From assembly GCA_013377115.1 (NCBI GenBank), contig JACAAW010000020.1, positions 1 to 34,824 of the forward strand: a stretch of DNA of 34,824 bases, written 5' to 3'. This document shows, piece after piece, positions 30,073 to 34,824 of the stretch (position 1 is the stretch's first letter; every line of letters starts with the position of its first letter). This DNA is from Bacteroidota bacterium. Lineage in GTDB: Bacteria; Bacteroidota; Bacteroidia; Bacteroidales; CG2-30-32-10. The notes below the pieces were generated by a model. That model saw nothing but the letters and a program-made list of their open reading frames with translations. It was not told the origin of the DNA and searched no databases. The position numbers and the translations under genes were made by a program.

Positions 30073-31395
30073 TTAGTTTACTACTGAAATAATTGAAGAT
30101 AAAATACTTGTAGGGGTTGCTAGTTTTACAGAGTATAGGCCAGTTTTTAAGGTATTATTTGGGATTATAAATGTATTTCCTTGAATTTTTGATGATAAAA
30201 TGATTTTGCCTGAGTAATCATAAATCTGTAAAAAAGAAATTTGATCTGTATCGTTTTTTATTGAAATTTGAACATTATTGCCATTACTTGGATTTGGATA
30301 TACTTTTACTATTTGATTATTTTCGTTATCAATATTCACGGATTTTAAATCGCTTACAGTTGTTTTGCCATCAAAGTCCGTTTGACGAAGTCTATAATAA
30401 GAAATTCCTTGGATTGGATTATTGTCTGTGAAAGAGTATTCTAAGATGTTATTGCTATTGCCACTTCCATTTACTGTTCCAATTTTTTCGAATTCTTTTC
30501 CGTTGGCCGATCTTTCAATTGTAAAGTAATTGTTGTTAATTTCTGAAGCTGTTATCCAAGAAATATCAACCTGGTTTTCATTAACTTTAGCATTAAAACC
30601 TACTAATTCAATTGGTAATACTACTGTTGTACCAATGATTCCATTGTTATGACATGCACAAAGATCATTTGCAGTTCCATTATCAAAATTCCAGTAGCCA
30701 ATTAAACCTGTTGCATTGTATGATTGTCCTAACACAGTGTTTGGATTGTTTTTCAAGGTGTTGATTTCCGCAGAAGTTAAAGCAGTTTTCCAAATACTAA
30801 CTTCATCAATAATACCATTGAATCTTCTATAATTTCCGTTTGAATTTGCCCATCTTCCCATATTTAATTTTGACACATTCGAAAATGCTGCAATATTTCC
30901 TGATTTATTACAACTTGATTCTTGCACTCCATTAACATATAATTTCATATTGTTATTTGCAAGTGAACCATCATAAACACATGCAATATGGTACCAAGTT
31001 CCTTCGGATGGATTTGTAGTTGAATAAATAAAACTACGGCCATTTTGAGTTTGTAATGCAAATTCGAAAAGTGAATTGGCTGAGTTATGTTGTAACCAAA
31101 ATACACCATTATCGCCATTTCCTGAAGAATCCGCCAAGGTGAACATATTTGACCAGCTACTTACCCCAGCTGCAGTTTTGCTTCCCCATTTAATCCACAT
31201 GGTAATGGTCATTTTATTTCCGTTTGGTAAATCTGTAATGCAACCTAAGTTTTGGCCTCTTCCAAAATCGATATATGAGTTTGCAGTTGAATTAAATGTT
31301 GCATTTAAACCTGATTGAGCCTTTAAATTGTTGTTAATAATAATGATTGAAACAATTACTAGTAAAATTGCTATTTTTGAGTATATTTTGTTCAT
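30073..31395 (-). CDS. LamG-domain surface protein with type IX sorting domain
   Basis: A 440-residue secreted protein. Signal peptide with cleavage predicted after LKA near residue 26, then a LamG/concanavalin-like beta-sandwich to about residue 240, with the characteristic ITMWIKW, WYHIACVYDG, KLYVNGV and GIIDEVSIWKTALTSAEI motifs. A fibronectin-III-like segment (LPIELVGFNAKVNENQVDISW to YYRLRQTDFDG) follows, and the C-terminal 75 residues form a type IX sorting domain beginning at VYPNPSNG. Such proteins are exported through the Por system and held at the surface, often binding sugars or other polymers; the ligand is unknown. It stands alone between its terminator and a 215-base upstream gap shared with truA. 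Confidence 0.9.
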   Translation of the reverse strand: MNKIYSKIAILLVIVSIIIINNNLKAQSGLNATFNSTANSYIDFGRGQNLGCITDLPNGNKMTITMWIKWGSKTAAGVSSWSNMFTLADSSGNGDNGVFWLQHNSANSLFEFALQTQNGRSFIYSTTNPSEGTWYHIACVYDGSLANNNMKLYVNGVQESSCNKSGNIAAFSNVSKLNMGRWANSNGNYRRFNGIIDEVSIWKTALTSAEINTLKNNPNTVLGQSYNATGLIGYWNFDNGTANDLCACHNNGIIGTTVVLPIELVGFNAKVNENQVDISWITASEINNNYFTIERSANGKEFEKIGTVNGSGNSNNILEYSFTDNNPIQGISYYRLRQTDFDGKTTVSDLKSVNIDNENNQIVKVYPNPSNGNNVQISIKNDTDQISFLQIYDYSGKIILSSKIQGNTFIIPNNTLKTGLYSVKLATPTSILSSIISVVN

Positions 31396-31554
31396 ATTTT
31401 GTTTTTATTGGTTTCTGAAATAAAATTATACTAAATCGATTATATTATAACTTAGGTTTAACACCTAAATGTTCTAAGGGAATTTACTTATTATAGATAA
31501 TTCACTTCTATTTTTGATTAATCCTTGCATGAAAACATCATTTTCTAATGATAT

Positions 31555-31588
31555 TTTGACAAGTCTTCTAAAAAATCATTTAGTTTTG
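31555..31588 (+). promoter_or_regulatory. Candidate promoter of truA
   Basis: TTTG at 31555-31558 and TAGTTTTG at 31581-31588 (full match to TAnnTTTG), with a 22-base spacer. The implied start near 31595 leaves a leader of only about 16 bases before the TTG start codon at 31611. Confidence 0.45.
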
Positions 31589-31610
31589 TATTCTATTAAT
31601 CTATTGAAAA

Positions 31611-32366
31611 TTGACATACAGATATTTTATTTCCTTATCATATAATGGTACCAATTATCATGGATGGCAAATTCAAGATAATGGAATAACTGTTCAGAGC
31701 GTTTTAAATAATGCTATGTCTCAAATTTTGCGCTCAGAAATTGAAACTGTTGGCGCTGGCAGAACTGATACAGGCGTGCATGCTTCAAAGTTTTTTGCAC
31801 ATTTTGATTTCAATAAAAAGCTTTCACCAGAAGAATTGACTGATTTGGTATATAAAATCAATAGTAATTTGCCCAATGATATTGCCCTATGCAAAATTAC
31901 TCAAGTGAAAGAAGATGCGCATGCCAGATTTAGTGCCTTGTCCAGAACTTATAAATATTATATTTCGCCAAATAAAAATCCTTTTAAATTCGAATCTTCT
32001 TATTTTTATAAAGGAAATTTGGATTTGGATTTAATGAATGAAGCTGCAAGAATTCTTTTCGAATACATTGATTTTACAAGTTTTTCGAAACTTCATACTC
32101 AGACAAAAACCAATAATTGTAAAATTTACATAGCAGAATGGCAAATTGAAGAGGATATGATTGTGTTTACAATAAAAGCTGACCGTTTTCTTCGAAATAT
32201 GGTGCGTGCAATTGTTGGAACCTTGTTAGATGTTGGCAGAGGAAAAATTGACATTGAAAAGTTCAGAGAAATTATTGAAAAGAAATCGCGCTGCGAAGCC
32301 GGATTCTCTGTACCAGCAAATGGCCTTTTTTTGGTCGATATTGAATATCCGGAAGATGTTTCCTGA
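31611..32366 (+). CDS. truA: tRNA pseudouridine(38-40) synthase TruA
   Basis: A 251-residue TruA, which makes pseudouridine at positions 38-40 of the tRNA anticodon arm. The N-terminal motif YNGTNYHGWQIQ is intact, and the catalytic aspartate is D53 in GAGRTDTGVHA. Later motifs include R-T-Y-K-Y, DFTSFSKLHTQTKTNNCKI and FLRNMVRAIVGTLLDVGRG. The start is TTG: an in-frame TGA lies two codons upstream, and the first in-frame ATG is far inside the conserved domain, so no other common start codon fits. A candidate promoter directly upstream agrees. It is convergent with the carboxypeptidase gene. Confidence 0.95.
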   Translation: MTYRYFISLSYNGTNYHGWQIQDNGITVQSVLNNAMSQILRSEIETVGAGRTDTGVHASKFFAHFDFNKKLSPEELTDLVYKINSNLPNDIALCKITQVKEDAHARFSALSRTYKYYISPNKNPFKFESSYFYKGNLDLDLMNEAARILFEYIDFTSFSKLHTQTKTNNCKIYIAEWQIEEDMIVFTIKADRFLRNMVRAIVGTLLDVGRGKIDIEKFREIIEKKSRCEAGFSVPANGLFLVDIEYPEDVS

Positions 32367-32409
32367 CAATTTCTTCAAGAGTAAAAGGCTAGATTTCAAT
32401 GTTGGAGAA

Positions 32410-32436
32410 GGTCATTGAGCCTGTCGAAATGCCCTG
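32410..32436. repeat. TTGAGCCTGTCGAA-type dispersed repeat
   Basis: GGTCATTGAGCCTGTCGAAATG lies in the short gap between the convergent truA and carboxypeptidase genes. It resembles a short element that recurs in intergenic DNA of many Bacteroidota. A degenerate copy is at 1932-1953. Confidence 0.6.
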
Positions 32437-32449
32437 AAAACCATCAATA

Positions 32450-33208
32450 TTATTTGCATTCCGAATTTATCGACATCACATAATCTTCAATTACCTGCAA
32501 TTTCTCGGCCGCATCAGCTCCCAAAAATCCTGTGAAATCTTTGTAAGTAATGTTTTTTCTATAATTCCCTAAAATTGCTTTTGCTGATGGAAGATACGAC
32601 CAATGCCACATTTCTTCATCATAACCTTTGCTTCTTTTCGAATCGAATGGTGTATAAGGTTGGTAAAATCCGAATTTCTTTGCGTTTTGTTTTAACCAAG
32701 AATAAATTAGCTTTCCTTTGGTTGTTTCAAAATATTCTTTCTCAGTGCTATTTAAATCTATATCAGTTCCCCAGTGATGGCGAGAGGTTCCTGGCATTGA
32801 ACCTGATTGCAAAATGTATTTGGCTTTATCAACGTTGGTATATAAATTATATGGAATTCTTTTTCCATTGATTGTAGCTTTTCCGTTCCATTTATTTTCC
32901 CAGATTATTTTTTGATCCTCAAATGAGCGTTCTGCAGAAATTATCACCAATTTCACACTATCCTTAAATGCCGCAGCAAACATTTTTTTATATGCCTCAT
33001 AAGTTTCTTTTCTTAAGTAAAAGTCTTTGCGGTCATCAGTATAAAATGAATCAAGTTGAACGAAATCTTTGTCTTTGGTATAATCAAATTTTCCTAAGAG
33101 ATATTGTTTTGGATCTGTCTTATCATCAGTCTTCGTTTGAGCATCGCAACCAAAAAAGTTGGTACAAATAAAAACAAAGCAAAATAATAATTGAATTTTT
33201 CTATACAT
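32450..33208 (-). CDS. M15-family D-alanyl-D-alanine carboxypeptidase, lipoprotein
   Basis: A 252-residue VanY/DacB-like peptidase of family M15. An N-terminal lipobox ends at Cys21 (NFFGC), so it is tethered to a membrane facing the periplasm. Zinc site motifs are visible: SRHHWGTDID (H144 and D151) and EMWHW (E199 as general base and H202). A preceding ISAERSFEDQKIIW segment (around residue 90) carries the substrate-binding arginine expected in the family. It would trim D-Ala from peptidoglycan stem peptides or cleave similar peptides. A stand-alone gene; no vancomycin resistance genes are nearby, so ordinary cell wall remodelling is likely. Confidence 0.9.
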   Translation of the reverse strand: MYRKIQLLFCFVFICTNFFGCDAQTKTDDKTDPKQYLLGKFDYTKDKDFVQLDSFYTDDRKDFYLRKETYEAYKKMFAAAFKDSVKLVIISAERSFEDQKIIWENKWNGKATINGKRIPYNLYTNVDKAKYILQSGSMPGTSRHHWGTDIDLNSTEKEYFETTKGKLIYSWLKQNAKKFGFYQPYTPFDSKRSKGYDEEMWHWSYLPSAKAILGNYRKNITYKDFTGFLGADAAEKLQVIEDYVMSINSECK

Positions 33209-33320
33209 TAATTTGAATTATTCTGCAAAAATAATAAATAATCATGGGCTTAATATTATTAGCATAAAATCATTTGAAACTTTTTTATTCCATTTAATAA
33301 TCTTATTGAAAAAAATCTTG

Positions 33321-33328
33321 TATGTTTG
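33321..33328 (+). promoter_or_regulatory. -7 promoter box for the serine hydrolase gene
   Basis: TATGTTTG matches TAnnTTTG fully, 27 bases before the ATG at 33356. No -33 TTG at the usual distance; one at 33306-33308 is too close. Confidence 0.45.
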
Positions 33329-33355
33329 GTAAAGTATTAATCTAAAAATAATGGT

Positions 33356-34824
33356 ATGTTTCAATTTATTTCAAAATCTTTAAAATTCGGAATTCTTTTC
33401 CTTTTCTTAGTTCCAGCCTTTGCATTTTCTCAAAAGCAAGTTGACTTAAATAAACTTGACGAATATTTTAATCAGGCTTTTAAAGATTGGAAAGTTCCTG
33501 GTATGGCAATCGGAATCGTGAAAAACGACTCATTAATTTTTGCAAAAGGATATGGCCTTCGGGATGTGGAAAAGACTGATAAAGTTGACGCCAATACTCT
33601 GTTTGCAATTGCTTCTAATACTAAGGCTTTTACTTCTGCAGCTCTTGCAACATTAATTGAAGATGAGAAATTGAAATGGAATGATTCTGTAATAAAATTT
33701 TTGCCCTATTTTGAATTGTACGATTCTTATGTTACCAAGAATTTAACTATTGCTGATATGCTTAGTCATAGAACGGGTTTAGAAACTTTCAGCGGTGATT
33801 TACTATGGTATGGATCCAATTATTCTCGAGAAGAAGTTATTCGTCGTGCAAAATATCTCAAGCAAGCGCGTAGTTTTAGAACTAGTTTTGGTTATTCCAA
33901 TATCATGTACATTGCAGCTGGTGAAATTATTCAGAAAGTAACTGGAAAAAAATGGGAGGATTATATTTCTGAAACATTCTTGAAACCTTTGGGAATGAAT
34001 GATACCAAAACAAGTATTACGCAACTTGATTATACAAAAGATGTTGCTATGCCTCACACTTTTTTCGATAATAAAATGATTAAAATTCCTTATTTAAATT
34101 GGGATAATGTGGCTCCAGCTGGTTCGATTCTTTCTTCAGTTAATGATATGTCAAAGTGGATTAAATTACAATTGAACCATGGAACTTTAAATGGAAAGCA
34201 ATATTTTAATGAAACCAGCAGTCGCCAGATGTGGACACCATATGTAAATTTCTATGTAAATGATGGCTCAGAAAAATTGTGGCCAACAACGCATTTTAAA
34301 TCTTACGGATTGGGTTGGGGTTTAATGGATTTGTATGGAAAGAAAATTGTATCTCATACTGGTGGCTACGACGGAATGCTATCAACTGTTTGTTTAATTC
34401 CTGAAGAAAAATTGGGTTTTGTAATTCTTACCAATGCCAATGAAATGTTATTTTATTCTTTATATTATAAGATTCTGGATGCTTTTTTATCTGACTCAAA
34501 TGCTGACTGGAGTAAATATTTTCTTGACAGAGATATCTCAAATAAAAAGCACGACGCCGATGACAAACTTCAGGAAGAAAAAGACCGTGATGAAAACGAA
34601 GCTGCCACTGTTGAATTAAAAGAGTTTTGTGGAACTTACAAAAGTGAATTGTATGGCGAAGCAAAAGTAACATTGGAAAACAAGGATTTTAAAGTAAAAA
34701 TGGTTCCTTCTCCATTATTTGTTGGCGATTTAACGCATTGGCAAGGCAATACTTTTAAAGTGGTGTTTAAAAATTTCCCTTCATTGCCTTATGGAAAAGT
34801 AAATTTTATTCTCAATGCAATGAA
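33356..34824 (+). CDS. S12-family serine hydrolase (beta-lactamase-like), 3' end outside window
   Basis: The frame is open to the window edge, giving 489 visible codons. A signal peptide (MFQFISKSLKFGILF start, cleavage predicted after AFS) precedes a beta-lactamase/class C-like domain. The catalytic S-x-x-K is S87-N-T-K90, the Y-x-N is Y180-S-N182, and an H-T-G-G motif replaces K-T-G near residue 345. After the domain a highly charged linker (DADDKLQEEKDRDENE) leads into the start of a small beta domain like DUF3471 (ELKEFCGTYKSELYG). Family members act as peptidases, esterases or amidases; the substrate is unknown. It diverges from the carboxypeptidase gene, so both may act on the cell wall. 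Confidence 0.9.
   Translation, partial: MFQFISKSLKFGILFLFLVPAFAFSQKQVDLNKLDEYFNQAFKDWKVPGMAIGIVKNDSLIFAKGYGLRDVEKTDKVDANTLFAIASNTKAFTSAALATLIEDEKLKWNDSVIKFLPYFELYDSYVTKNLTIADMLSHRTGLETFSGDLLWYGSNYSREEVIRRAKYLKQARSFRTSFGYSNIMYIAAGEIIQKVTGKKWEDYISETFLKPLGMNDTKTSITQLDYTKDVAMPHTFFDNKMIKIPYLNWDNVAPAGSILSSVNDMSKWIKLQLNHGTLNGKQYFNETSSRQMWTPYVNFYVNDGSEKLWPTTHFKSYGLGWGLMDLYGKKIVSHTGGYDGMLSTVCLIPEEKLGFVILTNANEMLFYSLYYKILDAFLSDSNADWSKYFLDRDISNKKHDADDKLQEEKDRDENEAATVELKEFCGTYKSELYGEAKVTLENKDFKVKMVPSPLFVGDLTHWQGNTFKVVFKNFPSLPYGKVNFILNAM

Overview
The window reads as a chromosomal stretch of an AT-rich, anaerobic or facultatively anaerobic member of the Bacteroidota. Three things point there: type IX secretion C-terminal sorting domains on two proteins, promoters of the Bacteroidota type (a TAnnTTTG -7 box, sometimes with a TTG -33 box), and A-rich leaders mostly without Shine-Dalgarno sequences. 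No rRNA, tRNA, CRISPR array, transposase or phage gene was seen.

Layout. 1-2070: end of an ACP phosphodiesterase gene, a lipoprotein, a YcxB-like membrane protein, and an intergenic stretch with nested inverted repeats. 2071-8207: a CcsBA-type cytochrome c synthase (minus strand) diverging from a two-gene unit encoding a small type IX cargo and a secreted protein that fuses a collagen-like Gly-X-Y stretch to six haem-binding motifs. 8270-14145: a REP-like repeat pair, a Cu+ P-type ATPase, a DUF6340-type lipoprotein, and an aconitase-family enzyme followed by two tiny Gly/Ser/His-rich membrane proteins. 14147-22625 (minus): a metallophosphoesterase, then a nitrosative-stress block: BFD-like [2Fe-2S] protein, cupin, quinol-type NO reductase, hybrid-cluster protein Hcp, a RIC-like di-iron protein, a ferredoxin-like protein and an Rrf2 regulator, with a second Rrf2 regulator upstream. 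22656-29717 (minus): two paralogous Cys-rich lipoproteins, a four-helix membrane protein, the H-cluster maturase HydG, the redox sensor Rex, and a complete trimeric NADH-linked [FeFe] hydrogenase (hydC-hydB-hydA). 30073-34824: a LamG/type IX surface protein, truA, a VanY-type carboxypeptidase and the start of an S12-family serine hydrolase.

How it works together. The hydrogenase would re-oxidise NADH by making H2. A perfect 18-bp Rex operator (TTGTTAACTAGTTAACAA, 29789-29806) lies upstream of hydC and rex lies just downstream of the operon, so the NADH/NAD+ loop is visible in the sequence. HydG supplies H-cluster CO/CN ligands; HydE and HydF must be elsewhere. Since [FeFe] hydrogenases and Fe-S enzymes are damaged by NO, the adjacent qNOR/Hcp/RIC block under Fe-S-type Rrf2 regulators is a sensible protective neighbour; no nitrite reductase is present, so detoxification is likelier than full denitrification. 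CcsBA and the six-haem collagen-like protein form a second redox theme, probably at the cell surface, with a near-match Rex-type site and an FNR-like palindrome in the gap between them.

The most unusual items are the collagen-like multihaem cytochrome with its type IX partner, the Cys-patterned lipoprotein pair beside an Rrf2 gene, the minimal HydB lacking both usual accessory Fe-S domains, and the structured leader-like DNA at 5488-5574. All identifications are from reading motifs by eye; no database search was run.
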